This document shows positions 10,701 through 18,016 of a DNA stretch of 64,000 bases, piece after piece. The notes under the pieces were generated by a model. The model did not search any database, had not been told where the DNA came from, and saw only the letters and a list, made by a program, of their open reading frames with translations. Each line of letters opens with the position of its first letter. Position 1 is the stretch's first letter. The stretch comes from Flammeovirgaceae bacterium (lineage in GTDB: Bacteria; Bacteroidota; Bacteroidia; Cytophagales; Cyclobacteriaceae). The stretch is taken from NCBI GenBank assembly GCA_024638265.1, contig JAHEKQ010000002.1:61922-125921 (forward strand). The letters are read 5' to 3'. Both the position numbers and the translations under genes were made by a program.

Positions 10701-11066
10701 CCCTGACTTGATATACTTATTCCCCAACTTATTGGAGGATCGAGATGGTGACTCGCTAACAGCGGAATTATCAAATTGAATTGAGTCACCCGGACTACGA
10801 TGGGAAACTTTTCGATTCAGCAACAGGGGGAAAACTGTATAGCAAACACGAATAGAATCAACTTTGCCTTCCGGTCTTATTCGAATTGTATTCCTGTTTA
10901 TATCATAATCAACCCCGGCCGGTACCGACAATGAAAAGGACCCGGGTACAATTGTGAGACTATCGGCACGGAACTCCCTGTCAAATTCCGTAAACCATTG
11001 ACATCGCTCTTGTTGAGCCAGCAAGGGCGTACTAACCAACAATAAAATAAATGTGTACCATCTCAC
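7746..11066 (-). CDS. Large outer-membrane beta-barrel protein, SprA-like motif, function unknown
   Basis: A 1106-residue exported protein. It starts with a GTG and a clear signal peptide (MRWYTFILLLVSTPLLAQ). Around residues 255-320 it has a block of the form ASEQVYLDGRKMNRGEDYEI followed by DYNLGEISF, a pattern I associate with SprA-type gliding/secretion proteins and related large Bacteroidota surface proteins. The remaining ~750 residues alternate short polar turns and amphipathic strands, and the last residue is phenylalanine, as in barrel proteins folded by BamA. Its start overlaps the stop of the upstream histidine kinase gene (GTGA), so the two are probably co-translated. At 1106 residues it is well under half of SprA. 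No enzymatic motif seen; the barrel call is structural inference. Confidence 0.7.
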   Translation of the reverse strand: MRWYTFILLLVSTPLLAQQERCQWFTEFDREFRADSLTIVPGSFSLSVPAGVDYDINRNTIRIRPEGKVDSIRVCYTVFPLLLNRKVSHRSPGDSIQFDNSAVSESPSRSSNKLGNKYIKSGILSRGVNLGNRQDMSVDSRMDLRIEGKITDDLRLKAHIFDQNIPYQPEGNTNSLKNFNRLYINVYNENLSVEAGDIQLENDGYSFHRFRRGLMGTGFQWKDSIHRVNIQTGMNKGRFHSFVFNGEEGLNGPYKISGPVSDPFIIILAASEQVYLDGRKMNRGEDYEIDYNLGEISFLPTIVITRFSRVRIDFEYMNQSFQRSARTVDYRYRGLNTEVYLGYFREKDNTHFNNTLTNEELELISGSQEWFKEAPSFVEVPFSTEKVSYVMTDSLGFENILVFSRDATQLHYSVKFTYVGPNQGDYVRDYGNYNEPLFKWVAPIDGKPGGDYSPYKRINAPTSLELLTLGATSKLTTHESAFSELTYSSFNSNTLGNISPLRGLAIKAGLKTEGRLLGPQKKYRFSADLGTEWIDDKFRQADPFRPVDFDRDWSVTQIGENVEETRVFAGFNVSDLASNHVSWRGNLRNRGDIINGWNSLFDLKYRGKVWLENQFYRMENKNSTGDADWNRVRIDISIPTLVGRPGYSYRSEKNTVMDPVGKSLVSSLQYFDEHSWYLNSNEDKDSNFRVSYTLRDDKVPLHGDWDEKLRSETLSSKYRRKFSKGFIDLVLSHRTLKEGNNQVSESLMGGTTSNFSLFDGAIKTNLNLSTQNGWEPRREYVYREVPSGQGFYTWRDLNDDGIQQLDEFFEAINPDEMNYTRFFVTTPERIIATENRLNMVFNIRWPAKTANDILKKLKSTIRWDLRGKSMGDKFRTRFSSVMNPLDHNEVLSGLRRLKYRLFANDLFEFLSFDMGYSNNGRKNWVLDGHELRIGERIEANTVFKLSSVLSWKIGSLREVRKNSSDVLNSRNYSFIKSTYSTGWELRPTLRWSVKSAYRFKVGKGGTSEENIDAELHELNLESQWRLGKSRDLILKSEYAHIEYKGNPNSALAYDMLEAFHPGNNFRVTLNVRQELNSGLMIHMIYMGRTSSSQWINRASVRLTARF

Positions 11067-14000
11067 AGCACCGGTAATTCAATGTAAAAGGAAGTCCCTT
11101 TACCCTTCCGGGATTCAAACCAGATTTTGCCTCCGGCATGTTCAACACCGTGTTTGGCAATCGCCAGACCAATACCCGATCCACTATCCTTTGTTGTAAA
11201 ATTTGGTACAAACACCTTATTCCTGATCTTTTCATCAATCCCATCACCATTGTCACTAATCTCCAACAATACTTTCTTTCCTGACACTTGCAATGTGACC
11301 CTTACCTCTACCTCCCTGTCATCTGAAACCGATTGTGCGGCATTGAGTATTATGTTTGAGAGGATTCTTCCCATTAATTGCTCATCACCGGAAACTGTAA
11401 CCGAATCGGTCTTAAAATCTACCTCAAGTCTGACATCAGACATGTTGTGATGCAGGTGAAGCGTCTTGCGTACGAGCTCTACCAATTCGAATGGCTCATT
11501 TTCAGGGATTGGCATGGTAGCAATAGAGCTGAAAGATGAGGCTATGTCATTAAGTGTATCCACGTGATGTAGTAGGGTATTTATAGGCTTTTCTACATCC
11601 TCCCCATTTTCTTCGATTTTTCTCTGCAAGTGCTGAAGGGTAAGTTTCATCGGGGTCAGTGGGTTCTTGATCTCGTGAGCCACTTGCTGGGCCATTTCCC
11701 TCCAGGCACTTTCTTTCTGTGATTTCGCCAGTTCCCTTTTACTCTCTTCAAGGTTTTCCAGCATTTTGTTGTATTCGCTTACCATCAGCCCAATTTCATC
11801 ATCTGCCTCCCATGAAAGTGGTTCATTGAATTGTGTCAGGGTGGTTTTTCTCAGCTTATGTGTTATTAAGCGCAATGGGAACGTCAAGCCCTTGGTGACG
11901 AAATAAGATATCACAAGAAAAATAATAAATACGACGGTAAATATATTGATGATCGTGGTGACTACTTCCACCTGTTCGTCATCAAGATGGTCTTCCGATT
12001 CAAAAAACGGGACGCCGAGAACCCCTATCAAATCTCCGGTTGTAAATGATTTTATGGCCAGGTAGTTCACATTGTAATTGAGTAATCCAACAGTTTCTGC
12101 AGTTATCCACTCACTTTCGTCACTCTCCAGCAGGGCAGCGTAAGCCTGCGGATTCAGGAACCGTGAAATGAGATCATTCTCGAAAATCAGGGGTTTGGAT
12201 GAAACCACCAATTGGCCCCTGGTGTCAAATAAATTGACATCGGCCCCGGCATACCTCGATGCGAGCAACAGTTCGTCGTTAAGGTCTTCATCTGACTGCG
12301 CCCCGTTGATAAACTCGTCAAGTGCCGGGGTAATGTTATTGGCTATGTTGCTGGCCTTTTTCGCACTTTCATATGTGACCTCTTCACGGAAGGTATTGCT
12401 CATCAAACTCATGGTTACGAGACTGATAGTGAGGAGTGGAACGAAGAAACCGAGGTTGAAATAGAGCTGAATTCTCGAGGTATAATTGAGCTTTACATGT
12501 TTATAGTAGAGATAGATAGAATAGGCAATTCCAAATAGAAGCAAAACAAATATCTGGATCAGGAATAAGAATGAAAAGTTTGAAATAAATCGTTCTATCC
12601 CGTATTTATCCGAAGTTACTACAATGACCCTATTCTCCTCATCCATAAGGGCTACGTGCCTGTGGCCGGCATACTCCAGGCTTTTATCAAATATCTTCGG
12701 TTGTTGATCAAATATTGCGAAGTCAAATTCGGTCAGGTAATTGAAATCACCAGAATTATAAGTAAGACGACCATTATTGTATACCGCGTAGCTGTAATCC
12801 TGGCCCATGAATGGTTGAATAAAACGACTGTCCATCAACAGTTCGAAGTATACATCATTGGGGATAATCTTTTTTAGTTGAAGGTCCATCGTAATATACC
12901 CCACCACGTTATCACGTCTCGCTATTTGTACTTTGTTGAGGTAACGTTTTACTAAATCCCCCCTTGAACGTGTGATGTAGTAGATATTGTCATATTCTGA
13001 TACAGGATCAAAAGGCGGACCTTCGCTCCTGATTAAGGCCAACTCTTCATCACTGGGATCACCATGCAAAATTTGACCATCAGATCCATATACTGAGATA
13101 TTCACATCATATTTATCAAACACGGTGCCGAGGTAAACCTTTCTGATCTTTCCCTCGATAATATCCTTGGAAAGGAATGGACTGGACATCCTGGATGAAA
13201 TAAAGAGATCAGATTGAATCCTTCTGTTCAGGTCATCCAGGTAGTATTCTGTAATATTATCGTTCTTGATTAGAAAATAATCCGCGAAACGAATCTTATT
13301 CGTTGTCACCCGTTCCCTTTCAAACTCGTAAACCCCAAAGCTCCCAAGAAAACTGGTAAGGGCCAGTATTGAAAAAATGTATATAAAACTCCGATACCTC
13401 CATTGCATGAAAGTCCGGTAGATCTTCGAGAAGTATATAATATTGGTAAAAACGAAAGCACAGATAATCACGACCCAGAAATGTTGGGACGTTTTAAGCT
13501 GATAGAGGGTAAAAATGAGGATACCTGCAATGTATATAAGTGACAGGGTGAGATACCTTCCTGAAAAGAGATGGAAAATGACCCGGTTCACAACATACCA
13601 GACCAGGAACAGGGAAAAAGCACTTATCATAAAGATTAGTAGGCTGATTATCCTGGGAAAACCGAACTGGATACTGTTCGTGATGTCCAGTGTTACCTGT
13701 GAATTATAATAGATCGTCTGTATAACCACGTGTGGATACCAGGTAGCGAATAGTGTAAATACCACTGCTACTATGGATAAGACTACCTTCCACAGTGTAT
13801 TACCTGAAATAACCTTCTTCAATACGCGTGATCTTGTGTAGTAATTGAAAAGGAAAAGGGCAATGAGCATAAGTACTGTCCCGTTAACGAGCATATCACC
13901 CAGCGAAGGATTGATCCGGGAAGCTGCAAAGAGCATTGAACCAAATAGTCCGGTTTCCATTATGGCATCCGGGATATCCAGAACCAGCATAATATACCTG

Positions 14001-14731
14001 AGGAAGAACAGGAATGATATCCAGCCCAGAAAACTACTCTCAAATTCACCGGATTTCACCCTTAACGCCAGGCTGGACCATACCCAGGCCCCCAACAAAA
14101 CAAAGCTCGCTGTGGTAAGCAGCAGTACTATTATAGACTTCAATTGGTATTGTGGATATTGCAATCCCTGGTCAACAAGGTAAAACAGGGTTACATCTTC
14201 GAGATCGACGGATTTCTGCCCTCCTTTACTGCTGATTGAGAATCCCTCCTGTATTGGAAAGATCATCTCATTAAAGTGTGAATTGAGGTAATCGTTATTG
14301 ATCCTTGCTTCCTGGTAAAGCTCGATCAGACCAAATAATTGATATTCTCCAAAACTCGGGTACCTCTTTACAAGGTAGTGACCTTCGTCCAATTGAATAT
14401 ATGATATACTCTCGATGCCGGACAGTTGGTAATAGTCTGGCATCAATTGGTTTGTAGACCAAAATTCTGGTTCACCATTGTGGTAAATGAAGAAGAAACC
14501 CTCTATATCTGAATTCTCACTAAAAGTAGCCTCTCCCCTTCCGATTCTTGAGAGAATGGAATCAGCCTCCACATCAGACTTGACTAATTCCGATTCCAGG
14601 TTCCTGGACACACTGGATGCGAGCTTTTGAATCGACTCTTCCCCTGAATTGAATGACGCGTGAAGTACGATCGCCAGCACAATTAAAACACCGGCTAACA
14701 CCGGCAACACATATTTGCTCCCTTCTTTCAC
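11063..14731 (-). CDS. Large membrane sensor histidine kinase, NtrY-like
   Basis: A 1222-residue protein with a GTG start. Order of parts: one membrane helix (9-27), an extracytoplasmic region (~28-205), a block of several membrane helices (~205-455), a second long extracytoplasmic region (~470-715), two further membrane segments (~720-780) flanking a third sensor region, another helix (~915), HAMP (~935-985), then HisKA with REMAQQVAHEIKNPLTP (phosphorylated H1019) and HATPase_c (NIILNAAQSV, SDNGDGID, GSGIGLAIAK). The kinase core resembles NtrY. No response regulator is adjacent; the only tightly linked gene is the outer-membrane barrel gene downstream, with a 4-base overlap. A perfect 14-base palindrome lies 11 bases upstream of the start. 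Confidence 0.9.
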   Translation of the reverse strand: MKEGSKYVLPVLAGVLIVLAIVLHASFNSGEESIQKLASSVSRNLESELVKSDVEADSILSRIGRGEATFSENSDIEGFFFIYHNGEPEFWSTNQLMPDYYQLSGIESISYIQLDEGHYLVKRYPSFGEYQLFGLIELYQEARINNDYLNSHFNEMIFPIQEGFSISSKGGQKSVDLEDVTLFYLVDQGLQYPQYQLKSIIVLLLTTASFVLLGAWVWSSLALRVKSGEFESSFLGWISFLFFLRYIMLVLDIPDAIMETGLFGSMLFAASRINPSLGDMLVNGTVLMLIALFLFNYYTRSRVLKKVISGNTLWKVVLSIVAVVFTLFATWYPHVVIQTIYYNSQVTLDITNSIQFGFPRIISLLIFMISAFSLFLVWYVVNRVIFHLFSGRYLTLSLIYIAGILIFTLYQLKTSQHFWVVIICAFVFTNIIYFSKIYRTFMQWRYRSFIYIFSILALTSFLGSFGVYEFERERVTTNKIRFADYFLIKNDNITEYYLDDLNRRIQSDLFISSRMSSPFLSKDIIEGKIRKVYLGTVFDKYDVNISVYGSDGQILHGDPSDEELALIRSEGPPFDPVSEYDNIYYITRSRGDLVKRYLNKVQIARRDNVVGYITMDLQLKKIIPNDVYFELLMDSRFIQPFMGQDYSYAVYNNGRLTYNSGDFNYLTEFDFAIFDQQPKIFDKSLEYAGHRHVALMDEENRVIVVTSDKYGIERFISNFSFLFLIQIFVLLLFGIAYSIYLYYKHVKLNYTSRIQLYFNLGFFVPLLTISLVTMSLMSNTFREEVTYESAKKASNIANNITPALDEFINGAQSDEDLNDELLLASRYAGADVNLFDTRGQLVVSSKPLIFENDLISRFLNPQAYAALLESDESEWITAETVGLLNYNVNYLAIKSFTTGDLIGVLGVPFFESEDHLDDEQVEVVTTIINIFTVVFIIFLVISYFVTKGLTFPLRLITHKLRKTTLTQFNEPLSWEADDEIGLMVSEYNKMLENLEESKRELAKSQKESAWREMAQQVAHEIKNPLTPMKLTLQHLQRKIEENGEDVEKPINTLLHHVDTLNDIASSFSSIATMPIPENEPFELVELVRKTLHLHHNMSDVRLEVDFKTDSVTVSGDEQLMGRILSNIILNAAQSVSDDREVEVRVTLQVSGKKVLLEISDNGDGIDEKIRNKVFVPNFTTKDSGSGIGLAIAKHGVEHAGGKIWFESRKGKGTSFYIELPVL

Positions 14732-14741
14732 TCCGTCAATT

Positions 14742-14755
14742 TGTTAAATTTAACA
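14742..14755. promoter_or_regulatory. Perfect 14-base palindrome upstream of the kinase gene
   Basis: TGTTAAATTTAACA reads the same on both strands and sits 11 bases before the GTG of the histidine kinase gene, in the 52-base gap between it and the DUF983 gene. It may be an operator half-site pair, or part of an AT-rich promoter: TAAATTTA in its centre is one base from the Bacteroidota TAnnTTTG element. Function is inference. Confidence 0.3.
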
Positions 14756-14783
14756 GTTAGCGGGGATATGGGAAAGGCAAATG

Positions 14784-15176
14784 TTATGCCTCGATCTTTT
14801 CAGACTCGAATTTTTCTTCCTCAAAGGGTATTCCCCCGAAGATATGAAGGAACAAAATCCTACCTGCCCGAAAGATTACGGGTAGCAGAATTATACAGGT
14901 TGCCGGGCTGAGAATGTATAACCAGATAGTATCCATCGCACCCAAAAGGTAAAGTGCCGTGGTTTCCACCGCGAAAATGGCTACGACAAATGCATAATTG
15001 ATATACGATGCACCCCAAAAGAATCCCGGTTGGATCTCATATCTGAATCCACAGTGATGGCAGGTTTCATTCATCTCAAGGGTTTTAGATGAATAAATGC
15101 CATTTGAAAACATTTTTCCCTTCCTGCACCTGGGACACCTACCGCCCAAAATGGCATTAAATTTACTTGGCGGCAT
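14784..15176 (-). CDS. DUF983 family zinc-ribbon membrane protein
   Basis: A 130-residue protein with an N-terminal CxxC...CxxC zinc ribbon (C14, C17, C39, C42; GGRCPRCRKGK and CHHCGF), then WGASYINYAF and two membrane helices (about 55-75 and 80-105). DUF983 proteins are often coded beside haem-copper oxidase genes in Bacteroidota and Proteobacteria; their role is not established. Here it is the last gene of a minus-strand set with the SCO-like protein, DUF420 protein and a small cysteine protein, which supports a role in respiratory oxidase assembly. Overlaps the preceding gene by 14 bases. Confidence 0.85.
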   Translation of the reverse strand: MPPSKFNAILGGRCPRCRKGKMFSNGIYSSKTLEMNETCHHCGFRYEIQPGFFWGASYINYAFVVAIFAVETTALYLLGAMDTIWLYILSPATCIILLPVIFRAGRILFLHIFGGIPFEEEKFESEKIEA

Positions 15177-15387
15177 TCAATTTACTGTTCCTGTACCAGA
15201 GTAATGCTATCAGGCCCACCGCCAGGTATGGAGTGACAAACAGATACAATATTCCGGTGTTGATTGACGATCCAACTTCCAATTCACCATCAGACAGGTT
15301 ATTTTCGAGCGTTGCCCTGCACATGGCGCACTGAGCATTTACTACAAGTGAGATCGCGCCAAAGATCAATGTCAGGAATAATTTCCT
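15163..15387 (-). CDS. Small exported/membrane protein with CAMC motif
   Basis: About 74 residues from the ATG giving MRKLFLTLIFG; in-frame starts up to 30 bases upstream would overlap the DUF420 gene. An N-terminal signal-like hydrophobic stretch ends at VNAQ, followed by CAMCRATLENN, a short polar loop, and a C-terminal membrane helix (GILYLFVTPYLAVGLIALLW). The CxxC right after the signal region would face the periplasm. I do not know a named family, but small proteins of this plan accompany oxidase-assembly genes in Cytophagales as far as I recall. Possible roles are copper or haem handling; this is inference. Confidence 0.7.
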   Translation of the reverse strand, partial: RKLFLTLIFGAISLVVNAQCAMCRATLENNLSDGELEVGSSINTGILYLFVTPYLAVGLIALLWYRNSKLNAAK

Positions 15388-15409
15388 CATGGATACAAAT
15401 TTACTCATT

Positions 15410-15940
15410 CTAGACATAATATGGAGAGATCATCATATAAACCACAACTCCGGTAACTGCGACATATAGCCAAATGGGAAAAGTAATCTTTGCAAGCCTC
15501 CGATGACGCTTAAACTCTCCGGTCAAAGCCCTCAGAAGTGTGAAAAGTACAAGGGGTACGACTCCGATAGATAGGAATATATGGGAGATCAATATGAAAT
15601 AATATATATACCGGAGAAACCCTTCACCTCCATACGGAGTAGAATCAGAAGTTACGTGGTAGGCAACATACATGACCAGGAAGGCTAATGAAAGCAGTAA
15701 ACATAAACCCATCAGCAACCTGTGCAGTTTAACCTTGCCCTTTTTTATGGCAATTAGCGCAAATACAAGGGCTAATGCTGTTACACCATTGATCGACGCA
15801 TATATTCCCGGTAAAAATGATAAATCAAATCCATCGATTTTCACCCGGAATAGAATGGCAACCACCAGTGGAATGGCGATTGATGCAATAATAGCAATCC
15901 TCTTATAGTTGTTTTTCCTGCGCTGACTTATACTCCTCAT
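15410..15940 (-). CDS. DUF420 family membrane protein, probable oxidase assembly factor
   Basis: A 176-residue protein with five predicted membrane helices. It carries conserved histidines in VKLHRLLMG, YVAYHVTSD and FILISHIFLS, the pattern of DUF420 proteins, related to CtaM of Bacillus, which is needed for cytochrome oxidase maturation. Its start overlaps the upstream SCO-like gene by 38 bases. That overlap is long, but no later in-frame Met precedes the first helix. Placement between an SCO-like and a DUF983 gene agrees with an oxidase-assembly role. Confidence 0.82.
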   Translation of the reverse strand: MRSISQRRKNNYKRIAIIASIAIPLVVAILFRVKIDGFDLSFLPGIYASINGVTALALVFALIAIKKGKVKLHRLLMGLCLLLSLAFLVMYVAYHVTSDSTPYGGEGFLRYIYYFILISHIFLSIGVVPLVLFTLLRALTGEFKRHRRLAKITFPIWLYVAVTGVVVYMMISPYYV

Positions 15941-16448
15941 TGTCCAACAATATCTCTGTCTCTACTGCCAACCGGTCAATTTCCTCACGGTCGGCCCCAT
16001 AATAGTAACCTCGTATTCTCCTCTGCCCATCAATTAAAACGGCATCTTTGAGTTCTTCATTGATCAACTGGCAGTTGGTTATATCTACATAATCGGTAAG
16101 TATCACTTGAAGATGATCATAGCCAACTACCGGTTCACCATTTACTGTAATAAAAACAGTATTAACAGGGCTATTGTTAAAACGATCTTTAATTCTCAGC
16201 ATTTGAAGTTTCTGGTCGTCAGTAGGTTTGTCCTTGTAGGTGAAGACAATATTCAGCATCCCTTCCTTGACAAAATCAGAATATATCTGGTAAGGAACGG
16301 GGGTTGGTCCACATAAACTGGGCCTCTTTTTGAGCGAAGTATAGTATACAGGTACGTCAAACCTGTTTTCACCAAAAATGTGAAGTACAAAAATCACTGC
16401 CAGCGGTACAGACAAAATTACAAATACCAGTATCCACCTTCTTTTCAT
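15903..16448 (-). CDS. SCO-like membrane-anchored protein lacking the copper-binding cysteines
   Basis: About 181 residues from the ATG of MKRRWILVFVILSV; a longer frame to 16508 adds residues without homology signs. An N-terminal membrane anchor (residues 4-24) is followed by a thioredoxin-like domain. Its position ahead of DUF420 is that usually held by SCO1/SenC. However, the region where SCO proteins have CxxxC shows no pair of cysteines (only single Cys in PSLCGPTP and ITNCQLI), so copper transfer by the standard mechanism is unlikely. It could be a degenerate SCO paralogue. Family assignment is moderate because similarity outside the fold pattern is low. Confidence 0.6.
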   Translation of the reverse strand: MKRRWILVFVILSVPLAVIFVLHIFGENRFDVPVYYTSLKKRPSLCGPTPVPYQIYSDFVKEGMLNIVFTYKDKPTDDQKLQMLRIKDRFNNSPVNTVFITVNGEPVVGYDHLQVILTDYVDITNCQLINEELKDAVLIDGQRRIRGYYYGADREEIDRLAVETEILLDNEEYKSAQEKQL

Positions 16449-16465
16449 TTCTTTCAATTTTGGCG

Positions 16466-16473
16466 CAAATATA
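16466..16473 (-). promoter_or_regulatory. Bacteroidota -7 promoter element (TATATTTG) for the SCO-like gene set
   Basis: On the minus strand TATATTTG matches the phylum consensus TAnnTTTG exactly and lies 17 bases upstream of the ATG at 16448, so transcription would start about 10 bases before translation. No clear TTG element is seen at the usual 19-21 bases upstream, so this is a half-supported promoter. It favours the 16448 start over the upstream in-frame extension. Confidence 0.45.
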
Positions 16474-16604
16474 GCAGGAAAAGGAGCCAATTGCGAGAGT
16501 TTAAGCAAAACTGGAACACATGTATTTCAAATGACTCGATCCGTGGTTTTCAAGCATTCCAGTTATAAATTTCGTAAATTATAATAGGCACTTATCCACC
16601 TGGA

Positions 16605-17798
16605 ATGTCAGCAATTAAATTCAAATCAACTTTATTAATTGCATTGCTTACACCCATAATTCTGATTTTAGGGTGCTCCAATATCTCAAATCAAAACTAC
16701 CAATATGTAATCCCGGAACTTGGGGATGGCGAAATAAGGACTAGCTCATGGGAGCTACATGATGTTGACACTATACAGCTAATAAAGGCTATTAAAAGGA
16801 TCAGGAGTGGAATTTATAAAGAGGTTCATTCACTGCTTATCTATAAGAACGGAAATCTGATACTGGAAGAATATTTCCCGGGCCATGATTACAAATGGGA
16901 TGCGGAAAAACATCATGGAAAAATAATTGACTGGAATAGAGACTCATTGCATCATCTCCATTCAGTCACAAAGAGTATTACTTCCGCATGCTTAGGGGCG
17001 GCAATCAATAAGGGCATTATAAAGAATGTAAATCAGTCTATTTTCGAATATCTGCCGGAATATCAGGATCTTAATAATCAAGGAAGAGAGGACATCACTA
17101 TCGAACATTTACTTACCATGAGCCCCGGATTAGAATGGGATGAATGGAGTAGTCCCCTGAGAAGTCCGGAGAATGATATTCTGGGAATTTGGTATAATCA
17201 TCCGGACGATCCGGTTCGAGGCATACTTCAACGGCCTGTGATTCACAAACCAGGTTCCTTTTTTAGATATTCAGGTGGAAATATGATTGTTCTTGGTGAG
17301 ATCATTCGAAATGCTTCTGGCCTTGATATCAGTGAATTTTCAGAAAAATACTTGTTTGGGCCAATCGGTTCGGATCAATTTGATTGGGCCCTGCGTTTTC
17401 CCAATGGCGTTTACGAAACTGCAGGGGGTTTAAGAGCCTCACCAAGGACGATGCTTAAAATCGGTATACTTTACTTAAACGACGGGAAATGGAATGGGCA
17501 ACAAATCCTACCACCAGGTTGGTCGGGGTATAGCGCCTCAACTTTTGGCAACAATAGTGGCATCAACATTCCGGGGGAGGATTTGAATAATATGGGGTAT
17601 GGATATTCATGGTGGACTAAGGAATTCAGGCTGAAGGGACAGAACATCAACTGGTTCAGTGCCGGAGGATGGGGTGGACAAAAAATTATTGTATTACCTG
17701 AAAAGGAAACTATCATTGTTCTTACGGGGGGTACCTTCAGATCCCGGGTAATTCAATTTCGTCTACTAAAGAATTATATAATCCCTGCCATCTTGTGA
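16605..17798 (+). CDS. Lipoprotein serine hydrolase, class C beta-lactamase fold
   Basis: A 397-residue protein with a lipoprotein signal (hydrophobic stretch then LILGC, lipidated C24). The catalytic SxxK is S120-V-T-K123 in HLHSVTKSIT; the tyrosine motif is YSGGN (RYSGGNMIV), and a glycine-rich strand AGGWGGQ stands where KTG/HxG occurs. This is the beta-lactamase/penicillin-binding-protein-like family (class C, EstB-like), which includes esterases, D-peptidases and transesterases. The substrate cannot be told from sequence, and true cephalosporinase activity is not implied. Single gene, divergent from the oxidase-assembly set. Confidence 0.88.
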   Translation: MSAIKFKSTLLIALLTPIILILGCSNISNQNYQYVIPELGDGEIRTSSWELHDVDTIQLIKAIKRIRSGIYKEVHSLLIYKNGNLILEEYFPGHDYKWDAEKHHGKIIDWNRDSLHHLHSVTKSITSACLGAAINKGIIKNVNQSIFEYLPEYQDLNNQGREDITIEHLLTMSPGLEWDEWSSPLRSPENDILGIWYNHPDDPVRGILQRPVIHKPGSFFRYSGGNMIVLGEIIRNASGLDISEFSEKYLFGPIGSDQFDWALRFPNGVYETAGGLRASPRTMLKIGILYLNDGKWNGQQILPPGWSGYSASTFGNNSGINIPGEDLNNMGYGYSWWTKEFRLKGQNINWFSAGGWGGQKIIVLPEKETIIVLTGGTFRSRVIQFRLLKNYIIPAIL

Positions 17799-17802
17799 TT
17801 TA

Positions 17803-17865
17803 ATAATTACATAATTAATTCATAGATAATTGCATAATTAATTACATAATTAATTACATAATTAT
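17803..17865. repeat. AT-only tandem repeat, 12-base unit
   Basis: Imperfect tandem copies of ATAATTAATTAC fill this stretch: two exact copies at 17834-17845 and 17846-17857, a partial copy from 17858, and degenerate copies to the left. It lies in the 218-base gap between the serine hydrolase stop and the terminator of the cystathionine beta-synthase gene. No gene or strong hairpin is visible in it. It may simply be slippage-prone spacer. Confidence 0.75.
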
Positions 17866-17917
17866 TTTGACGAAGATCTTAAACCCGATTTTTTAATATT
17901 GTTCGTAACGGACAATG

Positions 17918-17947
17918 AAATAAGAAAGGGCCGGCGAGTGCCGGCCC
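17918..17947 (-). terminator. Rho-independent terminator after the cystathionine beta-synthase gene
   Basis: A perfect 8-base-pair GC stem GGGCCGGC (17928-17935) with GCCGGCCC (17940-17947) and a 4-base loop. Read on the minus strand it is followed by TTTCTTATTTC, a T-rich tail. It lies about 70 bases after the stop of the minus-strand gene at 18017, so it should end the argS-menA-CBS transcript. Confidence 0.8.
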
Positions 17948-18016
17948 CTAAACCCAAATAATACTACCATGAATTATCAACCAATTAATATAGTAACAAA
18001 CGCTGTGCCAAAAACC

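Noticed and set aside
16605..17798. Antibiotic-resistance beta-lactamase
   Set aside because: SxxK and YxN show the fold, but the lipoprotein serine hydrolases of this family are mostly esterases or peptidases, and nothing indicates drug hydrolysis.
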